Positions 43,949 to 53,864 of a stretch of 64,000 bases of DNA are shown here, piece by piece (within the stretch, counting starts at the first letter, position 1; each line of letters begins with the position of its first letter). The stretch covers positions 5,646,501 to 5,710,500 of the forward strand of contig NZ_CP099760.1 of assembly GCF_040760005.1 (NCBI RefSeq), read 5' to 3'. The notes under the pieces were generated by a model that had not been told where the DNA came from, searched no databases, and was given only the letters and a program-made list of their open reading frames with translations. This DNA is from Pseudomonas sp. stari2. GTDB taxonomy: Bacteria; Pseudomonadota; Gammaproteobacteria; Pseudomonadales; Pseudomonadaceae. The translations under genes were made by a program, and so were the position numbers.

Positions 43949-43982
43949 CCTGTGGGAGCGGGCTTGCCAGCTCCCACAAGGC
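43949..43982. repeat. REP-like palindrome
   Basis: TGTGGGAGC (43951-43959) and GCTCCCACA (43970-43978) flank GGGCTTGCCA, the core of the abundant intergenic REP element of fluorescent pseudomonads. Single copy in this window. Confidence 0.75.
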
Positions 43983-44005
43983 CTTTCGGTGCTTGGAAAT
44001 TGCAG

Positions 44006-45655
44006 TCAGAAACCTTGCGGCGTCGAGCGGGTGACGATGGCTTCGACATCCAGCCCGCGCGGCAACGCGCCGTAGACCCGCCCGCCTCCGTTCAGGCGAC
44101 TGGCGATAAACGCATCACTGACCGCCGCATTCCCGGCCTCCAGCAACAGCTTCGCTTGCAACCCCAGAGCGATGTCTTCGGTCAGTTGCCGAGCCCGGTA
44201 CTGAATGTCGCCCGTGTCCTTGAACGACGCCTGCAACTGCTGGATATGCGCGGCCAACCGTTTGTCGCCATGGCCGTCGCCCAGTTCGTTGAACAGCACA
44301 TCCAGCACGCCCGGCTCTTTCGACAACGCTCGCAGCACGTCGAGGCATTGCACGTTGCCGGAGCCTTCCCACGTCGAGTTCACCGGCGCTTCGCGGTACA
44401 GCCGCGGCAGGATGCTCTCTTCGACATATCCCGCGCCGCCCATGCATTCGGCGGCTTCGTTGATCATTGCCGGCGCACGCTTGCAGATCCAGTATTTGCC
44501 CACCGCCGTCACCAGTCGGGCGAATTGCGCTTCATGACGATCATCCAGATGATCCAGCGCCTTGCCCATGCGCAGGCTCAGGGCCAGCGCGGCTTCGCTT
44601 TCAAGCGCCAGATCGGCCAGCACGTTTTGCATCAGCGGTTGTTCGCTGAGCAGTTTGCCGCCAACCTTGCGATGGGCGCAGTGATGGCTGGCCTGGGTCA
44701 GCGCCTGACGCATCAGCGAGCTGGAGCCGACCATGCAATCAAAACGGGTCATGGCCACCATCTCGATGATCGTCGGTACTCCGCGCCCTTCTTCACCGAC
44801 CATCCACGCCAGGGCGCCACGGAACTCCACTTCGCTGGAAGCGTTGGACTGGTTGCCGAGTTTGTTTTTCAGACGCTGGATGTAGAACTGATTGCGCGTG
44901 TCATCCGGGCGATGGCGCGGCAACAGGAAACAGGTCAGGCCCTTGTCGGTCTGCGCCAGCGTGAGGAACGCATCGCACATCGGCGCCGAACAGAACCACT
45001 TGTGGCCCACCAGTTCATAAGCCTGGCCCGGGCCGCTGGCGCCGACCGGATAAGCCTTGGTGGTGTTGGCGCGCACGTCGGTGCCGCCCTGTTTCTCGGT
45101 CATCGCCATGCCGATGGTGACACCGGCCTTATGGGCCATGCCGACGTTGCGCGGATCGTATTCGGTGGCGAGGATTTTCGGCAGCCACTGTTCGGCCAGA
45201 TCCGGCTGCAAACGCAGCGCGGGAACACTGGCGAAGGTCATGGTCAACGGGCAACCGCTGCCGGCCTCGGCCTGGCTGTGCAGATAGGACATCGACGCGC
45301 GGGCAACATGGGCGCCGTCCTGTGGATGAGCCCAGGGCAACGACGTGAGGCCATGTTCGATGGCCGTGCGCATCAGCTCGTGATACGCCGGGTGAAATTC
45401 CACCAGATCAATGCGATGACCATAGCGATCATGGCTGGCGAACACCGGTTTGTTCTGGTTGGCGAGGAACCCGGCCTCCATCAGCGGCCCGCCGGCCAGT
45501 GCGCCGTAGGCATCGATCCGCGACTCGGCCCAGCCGGCGCCGAACCGCCGTGACCACTCCTGCAGCGGCAGGTCGATGCGGTACAGGTTGGTGCCGTCCA
45601 GCGATGGTGGCTGGTTGGTCACTTCGTGGGTTTCGGCGAACTGATGCAGGTTCAT
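44006..45655 (-). CDS. acyl-CoA dehydrogenase family protein, AidB-like
   Basis: A 549-residue flavoprotein of the AidB branch. Visible similarity to E. coli AidB includes AGSGCPLTMTFASVPALRLQ, GMAMTEKQGGTDVRANTT, KNKLGNQSNASSEVEFRGAL and the C-terminal LPRLYREAPVNSTWEGSGNV. AidB is linked to the alkylation response and binds DNA and flavin; many homologues are simply isovaleryl-CoA-dehydrogenase-like. Which role applies here is not visible. No adjacent TetR gene is present. Confidence 0.9.
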   Translation of the reverse strand: MNLHQFAETHEVTNQPPSLDGTNLYRIDLPLQEWSRRFGAGWAESRIDAYGALAGGPLMEAGFLANQNKPVFASHDRYGHRIDLVEFHPAYHELMRTAIEHGLTSLPWAHPQDGAHVARASMSYLHSQAEAGSGCPLTMTFASVPALRLQPDLAEQWLPKILATEYDPRNVGMAHKAGVTIGMAMTEKQGGTDVRANTTKAYPVGASGPGQAYELVGHKWFCSAPMCDAFLTLAQTDKGLTCFLLPRHRPDDTRNQFYIQRLKNKLGNQSNASSEVEFRGALAWMVGEEGRGVPTIIEMVAMTRFDCMVGSSSLMRQALTQASHHCAHRKVGGKLLSEQPLMQNVLADLALESEAALALSLRMGKALDHLDDRHEAQFARLVTAVGKYWICKRAPAMINEAAECMGGAGYVEESILPRLYREAPVNSTWEGSGNVQCLDVLRALSKEPGVLDVLFNELGDGHGDKRLAAHIQQLQASFKDTGDIQYRARQLTEDIALGLQAKLLLEAGNAAVSDAFIASRLNGGGRVYGALPRGLDVEAIVTRSTPQGF

Positions 45656-45750
45656 GACGGGGCTCCTTGATCGGCCAGAGCTTCAGTTAAGCACCGCCCC
45701 CGGACCGATCAAAGTGTCATATCGGCCTAAATGCCGGCGCTTTCACCCTG

Positions 45751-48099
45751 TCAGCACCTCAATACCCGACGCTGCATCGCGACCTGCAAGTCTTCGAATT
45801 TCACCGGTTTGCTCAGGTAATCGATCGAGCCGGCAGAAGCGCAATGCTCTCGATCCGCCCCCAGCGCGATCACGAACACCGGCAGGCTGGCACAGCCCGG
45901 CAAGTCGTGGATCTGGCAGCACAACGACGCACCATCGAGCGACGGCAACTGGCAATCGATCAGCACCGCATCGAACGGCTCGCGCTGCAGGCATTCGATG
46001 GCTGCGGCACCGTGGTCGGCGGTGCGCACGCGGAAACCGAGCTTGAGCAACATCCCGCGCATCACCAACTGATTGACGCTGTTGTCGTCCACCAGCAACA
46101 CGGTGCAGTCCTGCGGTGCGCGCACGGCATCGCGAACGAGCGTCGGCACCGCTTCAACCGCCGGCAACTCAAACTCGACATCCAGCTGAAAGCGACTGCC
46201 GCGCCCCGGTTCGGAACGGTGCGTGAGCTTGCCGCCGAGCAGTTCCACCAGTTGTCGGCAAATCGCCAGACCGACGCCCAGCCCGCCGTATTCGCGGGTC
46301 ATCGAACCATCGAGCTGGAAGAATCGCTGATACAGCGTGGCCTCGCCCAGATCAGTAAAACCGATACCGGTGTCGATCACCGCGAAGGACAGCGCCAGGC
46401 GATTGTCCGTCGACGGTTTGCCGGTGACCCGCAAGGCGAGGCCGCCGACGCGGGTGAACTTGATCGCGTTGTCCAGCAGGCATTCCAGGCATTGCGCGAG
46501 TTTGGCGCTGTCGCCGTGCAGGCGATCCGGCAGGGTCGGCAGCACCTCGACCTTGAAGTCCAGCGACTTGCTCGACGCATTGCCGTCGAACTGCACGCGC
46601 AGCGCCTCGACCACCGCACGCAGGCTGAAACTGCCCGGCGTGGCCTTGAGCTTGCCGGCCTGCAATTCGGTCAGGGTCAGGATGCCGTTGACCATGCGCA
46701 TCATGTCCCGGGCCGAACCGGCGGCGGTCTGTTGGTATTGCTCCAGTTCCGGGTCCAGTTCGACGGTCTGCATCAGTTCCAGCGAACCAATCACCCCGTT
46801 CATCGGCGTGCGCAGTTCATGGGTCAGGGTCGCGAGGAATTCGTCCTTGAGCTTGTTGCTGTGGGCCAGTTGCTGGTTCAGCACTTCGAGCTTCTGGCCG
46901 GCGTCGAACAGGGTCTGCGCCTGTTGTTCGCGCATGGCGTTGATGCGGTCGGCCAGCGCCAAGGACAGCAGCGCCACCTCGATGGCCGAGCCGATCTGGC
47001 TGGCGTACATGGTCAGGAACACATTCGGCAGCAGGCCCAGAACCATCATCGTGTTGACGATCCCGCCGAGCAGAAACGCCGACCAGGCGATGATGAAATA
47101 GCGCGCCACCCGCAGACCCCGCCACCAGGCGAGGATCCCGGCGGCGAAGATCACCACGGTAAAGGTCAGTGCCAGGGTCGTCGCCAGACGCAAGGCCAGG
47201 GCGTAACTGGTCATCAGCGACAGACCGATCACCAGTGCACCGAACACGATCAGGGCGATCAACAGCCGGTCGAGCCAGCGGCTGTGGTTTTTGGTCTGCA
47301 AGAAGCTGCGGGCGAACTGGCTGCCGAACAGACCTGCGCAACCAATGAAGAATGGCGTGGCGGCGTTGGCCCACCATGGATTGTCCGGCCAGAAATACTC
47401 GACCGCCGCGCCATTTACCGACAGCTGATAAAGGCCGAACGAGCCGATATAGAAGATGTAGTAGAGATAACTGGTGTCGCGCACGCTGAGGTAGATGAAC
47501 AGGTTGTAGACCAGCATCCCCAGCAGCACGCCATAAATCAGGCCCAGCACATAAAGGCGCACCGGCTGGTCTTCGAGGTACGCGGTGCTCGACCACAACG
47601 TCACCGGTGCCTGGATCGAGCCTTCGCTGGACAGCCGCAAATAGACGGTCTGTTGCTGGTCAGGCTTGAACGTGAGGTTGAACAGGTAGTTGTTCTGCCG
47701 GATCTCGCGACTGGCGAACGGCAAGGCGTCCCCGGTCTGGCGCACCAGGCGATAGTCACCGGCGGCGTCGGGCAGATACAGGTCGAGGTGATCAAGCGGC
47801 GGATAGGCCAGCTCCAGCAGCCAGGTACGCTGCGCCGCCGGATTGCTCGGGCGGTAATGCAGGTCGATCTTCAGCCAGAACGCCGAACGCGAGTAACCGG
47901 CATTGAGCGTGGCTTTATCGTGTTTTTTGAATTGTCCGGCAGCGGCTTGCGCGCGGACGTCGGCAATGCTCGCCTGACCGCTCGGGTCTTCGAACACTTG
48001 CAGGGATCGACCCAGCGGGAGGCTCTGGGTGAACTCGTCGAACTCGACGGCGTTTGCCAGGAGGGGCAAACAGAACAGCAACATCAACAAATAGCGCAT
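45751..48099 (-). CDS. ladS: hybrid sensor histidine kinase/response regulator, LadS-like
   Basis: A 782-residue inner-membrane hybrid kinase. Order: signal peptide, periplasmic 7TMR-DISMED2 sensor (about 22-165), seven-helix 7TMR-DISM region (about 180-395), coiled linker, HisKA with phospho-acceptor His427 (THELRTPMNG), HATPase (DTGIGF and GGLGVGLAICRQLV) and a receiver domain with Asp715 (IDCQLPSLDG) and Lys in YLSKPVKF. Architecture, length and position beside thiD match P. aeruginosa LadS, which signals through GacS to the Gac/Rsm pathway and, there, responds to calcium. The output pathway in this strain is inferred from orthology. Confidence 0.85.
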   Translation of the reverse strand: MRYLLMLLFCLPLLANAVEFDEFTQSLPLGRSLQVFEDPSGQASIADVRAQAAAGQFKKHDKATLNAGYSRSAFWLKIDLHYRPSNPAAQRTWLLELAYPPLDHLDLYLPDAAGDYRLVRQTGDALPFASREIRQNNYLFNLTFKPDQQQTVYLRLSSEGSIQAPVTLWSSTAYLEDQPVRLYVLGLIYGVLLGMLVYNLFIYLSVRDTSYLYYIFYIGSFGLYQLSVNGAAVEYFWPDNPWWANAATPFFIGCAGLFGSQFARSFLQTKNHSRWLDRLLIALIVFGALVIGLSLMTSYALALRLATTLALTFTVVIFAAGILAWWRGLRVARYFIIAWSAFLLGGIVNTMMVLGLLPNVFLTMYASQIGSAIEVALLSLALADRINAMREQQAQTLFDAGQKLEVLNQQLAHSNKLKDEFLATLTHELRTPMNGVIGSLELMQTVELDPELEQYQQTAAGSARDMMRMVNGILTLTELQAGKLKATPGSFSLRAVVEALRVQFDGNASSKSLDFKVEVLPTLPDRLHGDSAKLAQCLECLLDNAIKFTRVGGLALRVTGKPSTDNRLALSFAVIDTGIGFTDLGEATLYQRFFQLDGSMTREYGGLGVGLAICRQLVELLGGKLTHRSEPGRGSRFQLDVEFELPAVEAVPTLVRDAVRAPQDCTVLLVDDNSVNQLVMRGMLLKLGFRVRTADHGAAAIECLQREPFDAVLIDCQLPSLDGASLCCQIHDLPGCASLPVFVIALGADREHCASAGSIDYLSKPVKFEDLQVAMQRRVLRC

Positions 48100-48403
48100 T
48101 GAAGCCCCAGCGTGGCTTGTCCGGTTGTGTCAGGAAGCCCCCCATTCCCTTTGAGTAGACGTAAAACCGGTATTACCTGTTATTGGTTTGGATCCACTCT
48201 AGCATAGCTGTTGATGGCCATTGAGCACCATGGAAATTTTTCTGACAAAGGCTCTAGAACGCGCGTTTCAGAGCAGAGCACCGAGCTAGAGCTGTTGGCT
48301 CGGTCAGATTGTGAAAACCCGTGCACATCCAGTTGCCGAGGTTATCGGCCAAGCGCTGCGCCACAACACCCGAAAAACAGGTTTGGTGGTAAGCTCGCGC
48401 ACC
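48100..48403. other. 304-base divergent region between ladS and thiD
   Basis: AT-rich stretch at 48160-48250 plausible for the ladS promoter, and a 10-base palindrome AACGCGCGTT at 48258-48267. No TPP riboswitch-like structure, tRNA or small gene is recognisable. Confidence 0.5.
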
Positions 48404-49201
48404 ATGAATATCTACAGCTCCCGCCCCGTTGTCCTCTGTCTCTCCGGCCACGACCCCAGTGGTGGCGCCGGCTTGCAGGCAGATATCGAAGCCCTGCTCG
48501 CTCAGGGTTGCCATGCGGCTCCGGCCGTCACCGCCCTGACCGTGCAAGACACCGTCAACGTCACTGACTTTCGCGTCCTCGACCGTGAGTGGGTACTGGC
48601 CCAGGCCAATGCCGTGCTCAACGATTCCGAAGTCACGGCAGTGAAACTGGGCATGCTCGGTTCCCTGGAAATGGTCGACACCGTCGTCGAACTGCTTCAG
48701 GCGCACCCGCACTTGCCAGTGGTCTGCGACCCGGTGCTGCGCGCCGGCGGTGGCGGACGCCTGGGCAAGGACGAAGTCGGCTACGCCATGCGCGAACGCC
48801 TGCTGCCGCTGTCGATCATCGCCACCCCCAATCTTCCCGAAGCCCGGATCCTCGCCGAACTGCCAGAAGGCACCGCGGACGAGTGCGCTGAAAAACTCCT
48901 GCCGTACATCAAGAATCTGCTTATCACCGGCGGTCACGGCGACGAAACCGAAATCCACAATCGCCTTTACAGCCGCGACGGCCTGCGCGAGACCTTCAAG
49001 TGCCAGCGCCTGCCGGGCAGCTACCACGGTTCCGGCTGCACCCTGGCCAGCACCCTTGCCGGTCGACTGGCACAGGGCGAAAACCTGGCCAGCGCCGTGC
49101 GTACCGCGCTGGATTACACTTGGCGGACCCTGCGCGATGCCGAACAACTGGGCAAAGGCCAGTTCGTGCCGCGTCGCCTGCCGCTGGATTTCTGCTCGTA
49201 A
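48404..49201 (+). CDS. thiD: hydroxymethylpyrimidine/phosphomethylpyrimidine kinase
   Basis: Phosphorylates HMP and HMP-P in thiamine synthesis. 265 residues. Hallmarks are CLSGHDPSGGAGLQADIEAL at the N-terminus, TALTVQDTVNV, PVLRAGGGG and the catalytic GSYHGSGCTLASTLAG loop. The ATG at 48404 starts just before the first strand; upstream in-frame sequence is not protein-like. Followed by thiE after 18 bases. Confidence 0.95.
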   Translation: MNIYSSRPVVLCLSGHDPSGGAGLQADIEALLAQGCHAAPAVTALTVQDTVNVTDFRVLDREWVLAQANAVLNDSEVTAVKLGMLGSLEMVDTVVELLQAHPHLPVVCDPVLRAGGGGRLGKDEVGYAMRERLLPLSIIATPNLPEARILAELPEGTADECAEKLLPYIKNLLITGGHGDETEIHNRLYSRDGLRETFKCQRLPGSYHGSGCTLASTLAGRLAQGENLASAVRTALDYTWRTLRDAEQLGKGQFVPRRLPLDFCS

Positions 49202-49219
49202 CGTCGTGAGGTCTGCCTG

Positions 49220-49843
49220 ATGAAACTACGTGGCCTGTACGCCATTACCGACGGTCCATTGCTGGCCGGCAAGTTTCTGCCGTACGTGGAGGCGGCGCTG
49301 GAAGGCGGCGTCACCCTGCTGCAGTACCGCGACAAGAGCAGCGACGAAGCCCGACGCTTGCGTGAGGCCGAGGCCTTGCGCGATCTGTGCGAACGCTACA
49401 AGACGCAACTGATCATCAACGACGACGCCGAACTGGCCGCACGCCTGAACGTCGGCGTGCACCTGGGCCAGACTGACGGCCCGTTGTCGCCGACCCGCGC
49501 CCTGCTTGGTTCGAAAGCGATCATCGGTTCGACCTGCCATGCGCAGCTTGAACTGGCCGAACAAGCCGCCAAAGAAGGCGCAAGCTACGTCGCCTTCGGC
49601 CGCTTCTTCAACTCCAATACCAAACCCGGTGCGCCGACCTGCAGCCTCGATCTGCTCGATCAAGCCCGCCAGACGCTGCACCTGCCGATCTGCGCGATTG
49701 GCGGCATCACCCTCGACAATGCCGCGCCGCTGGTGGCCCACGGTGTCGATCTGCTGGCCGTGGTCCATGGCCTGTTCGGCGCCGACAGCACCGCCGAAGT
49801 GACCCGCCGCGCCCGCGCATTCAACGAATTACTAAAAGTCTGA
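49220..49843 (+). CDS. thiE: thiamine-phosphate synthase
   Basis: Joins HMP-PP and thiazole phosphate to thiamine phosphate. 207 residues. Motifs: [39 protein letters not shown] and [13 protein letters not shown], then [10 protein letters not shown]. Second gene of thiD-thiE-hemL. Confidence 0.95.
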   Translation: MKLRGLYAITDGPLLAGKFLPYVEAALEGGVTLLQYRDKSSDEARRLREAEALRDLCERYKTQLIINDDAELAARLNVGVHLGQTDGPLSPTRALLGSKAIIGSTCHAQLELAEQAAKEGASYVAFGRFFNSNTKPGAPTCSLDLLDQARQTLHLPICAIGGITLDNAAPLVAHGVDLLAVVHGLFGADSTAEVTRRARAFNELLKV

Positions 49844-49853
49844 GAGCCCGATC

Positions 49854-51137
49854 ATGTCTCGTTCCGAAACTCTGTTTGCCAACGCCCAGAAACACATTCC
49901 CGGTGGCGTGAACTCGCCGGTTCGCGCGTTCAAGAGCGTCGGCGGCACGCCGCTGTTCTTCAAGCACGCCGAAGGCGCCTACGTCACCGACGAAGACAAC
50001 AAGCGTTATGTGGATTACGTCGGTTCCTGGGGCCCGATGATCCTCGGCCACAGCCACCCGGACGTACTGGACGCCGTGCGTAACCAGTTGCAACACGGCC
50101 TGTCCTACGGCGCGCCGACCGCGATGGAAACCGAGATGGCCGACCTGGTCTGCTCGCTGGTGCCGTCGATGGAAATGGTGCGCATGGTCAGCTCCGGCAC
50201 CGAAGCGACCATGAGTGCGATCCGTCTGGCCCGTGGCTTCACCGGCCGTGACAGCATCATCAAGTTCGAAGGCTGCTACCACGGTCACTCCGACAGCCTG
50301 TTGGTCAAGGCCGGTTCCGGCGCACTGACCCAGGGTGTACCAAGCTCGGCCGGTGTGCCGGCAGCATTCGCCAAACCCACTCTGACCCTGCCGTTCAACG
50401 ACATCGACGCCGTTGAAAAAATGCTCGCCGAAGTCGGCCAGGACGTGGCCTGCATCATCGTTGAGCCGGTTGCCGGCAACATGAACTGCGTGCCGCCAGC
50501 ACCGGGTTTCCTCGAAGGCCTGCGCAGCCTGTGCGACAAGCACGGCGTGGTGCTGATTTTCGACGAAGTGATGACCGGTTTCCGTGTGGCCCTCGGCGGT
50601 GCCCAGGCTTACTACGGCGTGACTCCGGACCTGACCACGTTCGGCAAGATCATCGGCGGCGGCATGCCGGTCGGCTGCTTCGGCGGCAAGCGTTCGATCA
50701 TGGAGCGCATCGCACCGCTGGGCCCGGTCTATCAGGCGGGCACCCTGTCGGGCAACCCGCTGGCGATGGCCGCCGGCCTGACCACCCTGCGCCTGATCAG
50801 CCGTCCGGGTTTCCATGCCGAGCTGAACGATTACACCACTCGCTTGCTCGACGGCCTGCAACAACGCGCTGACGCGGCGGGCATTCCGTTCGTGACCACC
50901 CAGGCCGGCGGCATGTTCGGTCTGTACTTCAGCGGCGCCGACGACATTGTTACTTTTGAAGACGTGATGGCCAGCGACGCGGCGCTGTTCGGTCGATTCT
51001 TCCACCTGATGCTGGAAGGTGGCGTGTATCTGGCACCGAGTGCGTTCGAAGCCGGTTTCACCTCGATCGCCCACGGCGAAGCGGAGCTTAAACTTACTCT
51101 CGACGCCGCCGAGCGCGCTTTCGCCAAACTGAAGTAA
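49854..51137 (+). CDS. hemL: glutamate-1-semialdehyde 2,1-aminomutase
   Basis: PLP enzyme forming 5-aminolevulinate, the first tetrapyrrole precursor in the C5 pathway. 427 residues. It shows [16 protein letters not shown] at the start, [48 protein letters not shown] and the PLP lysine in [16 protein letters not shown]. It lies 10 bases after thiE and ends at a clear terminator. Confidence 0.96.
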   Translation: MSRSETLFANAQKHIPGGVNSPVRAFKSVGGTPLFFKHAEGAYVTDEDNKRYVDYVGSWGPMILGHSHPDVLDAVRNQLQHGLSYGAPTAMETEMADLVCSLVPSMEMVRMVSSGTEATMSAIRLARGFTGRDSIIKFEGCYHGHSDSLLVKAGSGALTQGVPSSAGVPAAFAKPTLTLPFNDIDAVEKMLAEVGQDVACIIVEPVAGNMNCVPPAPGFLEGLRSLCDKHGVVLIFDEVMTGFRVALGGAQAYYGVTPDLTTFGKIIGGGMPVGCFGGKRSIMERIAPLGPVYQAGTLSGNPLAMAAGLTTLRLISRPGFHAELNDYTTRLLDGLQQRADAAGIPFVTTQAGGMFGLYFSGADDIVTFEDVMASDAALFGRFFHLMLEGGVYLAPSAFEAGFTSIAHGEAELKLTLDAAERAFAKLK

Positions 51138-51147
51138 TGGCTTGATC

Positions 51148-51178
51148 GCTGACGTTGGCCATTGCCAGCGTCAGCTTT
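51148..51178 (+). terminator. terminator after hemL
   Basis: Twelve-base stem GCTGACGTTGGC / GCCAGCGTCAGC (one G-U) with a four-base loop and TTTC tail, 10 bases past the hemL stop. Confidence 0.7.
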
Positions 51179-51362
51179 CACCTACACTCCAGCGTTTTCT
51201 CCGACGCTTCTGCCAAAAACCTCCCGCAAACCGGGTGATATATTCCCCACACAGCAGAAAATCGAGTAAAGACTTTGTAAGGTGGCCCCTGCTTATTTCA
51301 TAATGCGCGCTTATTGGATCCCTCGACGGGTCCGCGCGCCCTTCAGAGGTAAGTCGATTCCC

Positions 51363-51917
51363 ATGAACCGCACCGGCCGCACCCTTGCCTTGGGCTGCCT
51401 GTTGCTCCTTCAGCCGCTGCTCGCACATGCACAAGCAGGCGGCAACTCGTTGTTGATCCCGGCGATGGGTCGCTGCACCCTCAATACTCAGCCGCAAGAT
51501 GTCACGCAGGCCCTCGCCGCCTGCCAAAAGGCAGCGGATGAAGGGGATGCGCAAGCGCAATACGAGTTGGGTGAGTTCTACTACGACGGCAAGAACGCGC
51601 CGCGCGACCTCAATCAAGCCCTTAGCTATTTCGAAAAGGCCTCGCTGCAAGGCCATGCTCAGGCGCAATTCAAGCTCGGCACCATGTTCTTCCACGGTGA
51701 AGGCGTGCAAGCCAACAACATTCAGGCTTACATCGTGCTGAAGATGGCCGCGGTCAACGGCGCCGAAGACGCGCTCGACACCGCCGACGAAGTGTCCGAA
51801 AAGATGTCCCGCGAAGACCTGGAAACCGCAACCCAGGTGCTCGGGCAAATTTTCCGTAAATACCTGATGGAACTGCAGAGCGCCGACGGGCGTACGCCGT
51901 TCTCGCCCCTGCCGTAG
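51363..51917 (+). CDS. exported Sel1/TPR-repeat protein
   Basis: A 184-residue protein with a signal peptide (about 1-23, ending LLAHAQA) and two to three Sel1-like repeats (DAQAQYELGEFYYDGKNAPR, HAQAQFKLGTMFFHGEGVQ, then a degenerate one). Sel1 repeats mediate protein-protein contacts; the partner is unknown. A -10-like CATAAT at 51299-51304 precedes it. In P. aeruginosa a similar gene sits at the same place after hemL. Confidence 0.82.
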   Translation: MNRTGRTLALGCLLLLQPLLAHAQAGGNSLLIPAMGRCTLNTQPQDVTQALAACQKAADEGDAQAQYELGEFYYDGKNAPRDLNQALSYFEKASLQGHAQAQFKLGTMFFHGEGVQANNIQAYIVLKMAAVNGAEDALDTADEVSEKMSREDLETATQVLGQIFRKYLMELQSADGRTPFSPLP

Positions 51918-51948
51918 CTCCTGTCGTAGCTCCTTTATCCCGCCCCGT

Positions 51949-52278
51949 TTACTTCTCGGGCATTGGTACCGGGAACGGCATCACATTGCCAACACCGCCA
52001 CGGGCTTCACTGATTTTCGGCGTGCCAAGGCGTTCCACTTCGTCGATGCGCACGATCGAATGCATCGGCACAAAGCTGCGCACCACGCCTTCGAATTGCG
52101 CCTTGAGCTTCTCTTCGCTCGGATCGACGACCACCTGGGTGCGCTCGCCAAAGACGAACTCTTCCACTTCCAGGAAGCCCCACAGATCACTTTGATAGAT
52201 CTGCTTGGCGTACATTTCGAACACCTGGCCCTGATTGAGGAAAATCACCTTGTAGATTGGAGCTTCGCGTTTGGTCAT
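51949..52278 (-). CDS. DUF1820-family protein
   Basis: A 109-residue protein, MTKREAPIYKVIFLNQGQVF at the start, then SDLWGFLEVEEFVFGERTQV and LKAQFEGVVRSFVPMHSIVR, as in DUF1820. No membrane segment or known motif; function unknown. The ATG at 52278 fits the family; the longer frame would reach into the miaB promoter. Confidence 0.9.
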   Translation of the reverse strand: MTKREAPIYKVIFLNQGQVFEMYAKQIYQSDLWGFLEVEEFVFGERTQVVVDPSEEKLKAQFEGVVRSFVPMHSIVRIDEVERLGTPKISEARGGVGNVMPFPVPMPEK

Positions 52279-52371
52279 GGCGGGCGGACAACACATCGGG
52301 GTAAAAATGAGGGCGCGAACTATAGCATAGCCGCCGGACGCGCAACGGTAGGAACCTGGGGACATGTTCCC

Positions 52372-52377
52372 TATAAT
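52372..52377 (+). promoter_or_regulatory. -10 box of miaB promoter
   Basis: Perfect TATAAT followed by GCGCGG, 36 bases before the miaB ATG. The -35 region is poor (TAGGAA). Confidence 0.5.
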
Positions 52378-52412
52378 GCGCGGTTCTTTGAACCACGTGA
52401 CGACCCTATTCC

Positions 52413-53741
52413 ATGGCCAAGAAGCTTTACATCGAAACCCACGGTTGCCAGATGAACGAGTACGACAGCTCGCGCATGGTCGATCTGCTGGGCGAACACC
52501 AGGCCCTGGAAGTCACGGCACGCGCCGAAGATGCCGACGTGATTCTGCTCAACACCTGCTCGATCCGCGAACGCGCCCAGGACCGGGTGTACTCCCAGCT
52601 CGGTCGCTGGCGCGAGCTGAAACTCGCCAACCCGGACATGGTGATCGCCGTCGGTGGTTGCGTGGCCAGCCAGGAAGGCGCGGCGATCCGTGATCGCGCC
52701 CCTTACGTCGACGTGGTGTTCGGCCCGCAGACACTGCACCGCCTGCCGGAAATGATCGACGCCGCGCGCATCAGCAAGTTGCCGCAAGTGGACGTCTCGT
52801 TCCCGGAAATCGAAAAGTTCGACCACCTGCCCGAGCCGCGCATCGATGGCCCGAGCGCCTACGTGTCGGTAATGGAAGGCTGCAGCAAGTACTGCACGTT
52901 CTGCGTCGTACCCTACACCCGCGGCGAAGAAGTCAGCCGGCCGTTCGACGACGTGATCGCCGAGATCATTCATTTGGCCGAAAACGGCGTGCGTGAAGTG
53001 ACCCTGCTGGGCCAAAACGTCAACGGTTATCGCGGGCTGACCCACGACGGTCGCTTGGCCGATCTGGCCGAACTGATCCGCGTCGTCGCGGCAGTCGATG
53101 GCATCGACCGCATCCGCTACACCACGTCGCACCCGCTGGAATTCTCCGACAGTCTGATCCAGGCACACGCCGAAGTGCCGGAACTGGTGAAGCATCTGCA
53201 CTTGCCGGTGCAGTCGGGTTCGGACCGGATCCTGGCCGCGATGAAGCGCAACCACACGGCGCTTGAGTACAAATCCAAGCTGCGCAAACTGCGCGCCGCC
53301 GTGCCGGGCATCTGCATCAGTTCGGACTTCATCGTCGGCTTCCCGGGGGAAACCGAGAAAGATTTCGAACAGACCATGAAGCTGATTGCCGACGTCGGTT
53401 TCGATTTTTCCTACTCGTTCGTCTACAGCCAGCGACCAGGCACCCCGGCCGCCGATCTGGCCGACGACACCCCGGAAGAGCTGAAGAAAGAACGCCTGAA
53501 TGCCTTGCAGCACCGTTTGAACCAGCAAGGGTTCGAGATCAGCCGACAAATGGTCGGCTCGATACAGCGGATTCTGGTGACCGATTATTCGAAGAAGGAT
53601 CCGGGCGAGCTGCAAGGGCGCACCGAGAATAACCGTATCGTCAACTTCCGCTGCGATAATCCAACTCTGATCGGCCAGTTCGCCGACGTGCACATCGACG
53701 CGGCGCAACCGCACTCGCTACGCGGCTCGCTGGTCCAGTAA
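52413..53741 (+). CDS. miaB: tRNA-2-methylthio-N6-isopentenyladenosine synthase MiaB
   Basis: Radical-SAM methylthiotransferase acting on i6A37 of tRNA. 442 residues. The N-terminal UPF0004 domain carries Cys in [24 protein letters not shown] and [10 protein letters not shown]; the radical-SAM triad is [20 protein letters not shown]; the TRAM domain is at the C-terminus ([11 protein letters not shown]). Full length. Confidence 0.96.
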   Translation: MAKKLYIETHGCQMNEYDSSRMVDLLGEHQALEVTARAEDADVILLNTCSIRERAQDRVYSQLGRWRELKLANPDMVIAVGGCVASQEGAAIRDRAPYVDVVFGPQTLHRLPEMIDAARISKLPQVDVSFPEIEKFDHLPEPRIDGPSAYVSVMEGCSKYCTFCVVPYTRGEEVSRPFDDVIAEIIHLAENGVREVTLLGQNVNGYRGLTHDGRLADLAELIRVVAAVDGIDRIRYTTSHPLEFSDSLIQAHAEVPELVKHLHLPVQSGSDRILAAMKRNHTALEYKSKLRKLRAAVPGICISSDFIVGFPGETEKDFEQTMKLIADVGFDFSYSFVYSQRPGTPAADLADDTPEELKKERLNALQHRLNQQGFEISRQMVGSIQRILVTDYSKKDPGELQGRTENNRIVNFRCDNPTLIGQFADVHIDAAQPHSLRGSLVQ

Positions 53742-53864
53742 CACCGCAAGGACACCACGCCAGACGGCTGAATAGGTGCCAGGCTTTTTAAGAGCTTTCG
53801 CACCCACGCCGCTGGCGTTATCCTTGATTTCATCCTAATTGCCCCAGGGCGGCTAAATACGACC

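Noticed and set aside
43949..43982. Terminator between amn and aidB-like genes
   Set aside because: The palindrome matches the common REP core better and lacks a T tract.
48100..48403. Possible TPP riboswitch upstream of thiD
   Set aside because: The conserved CUGAGA and ACYUGA-type elements are not seen in a fitting arrangement.
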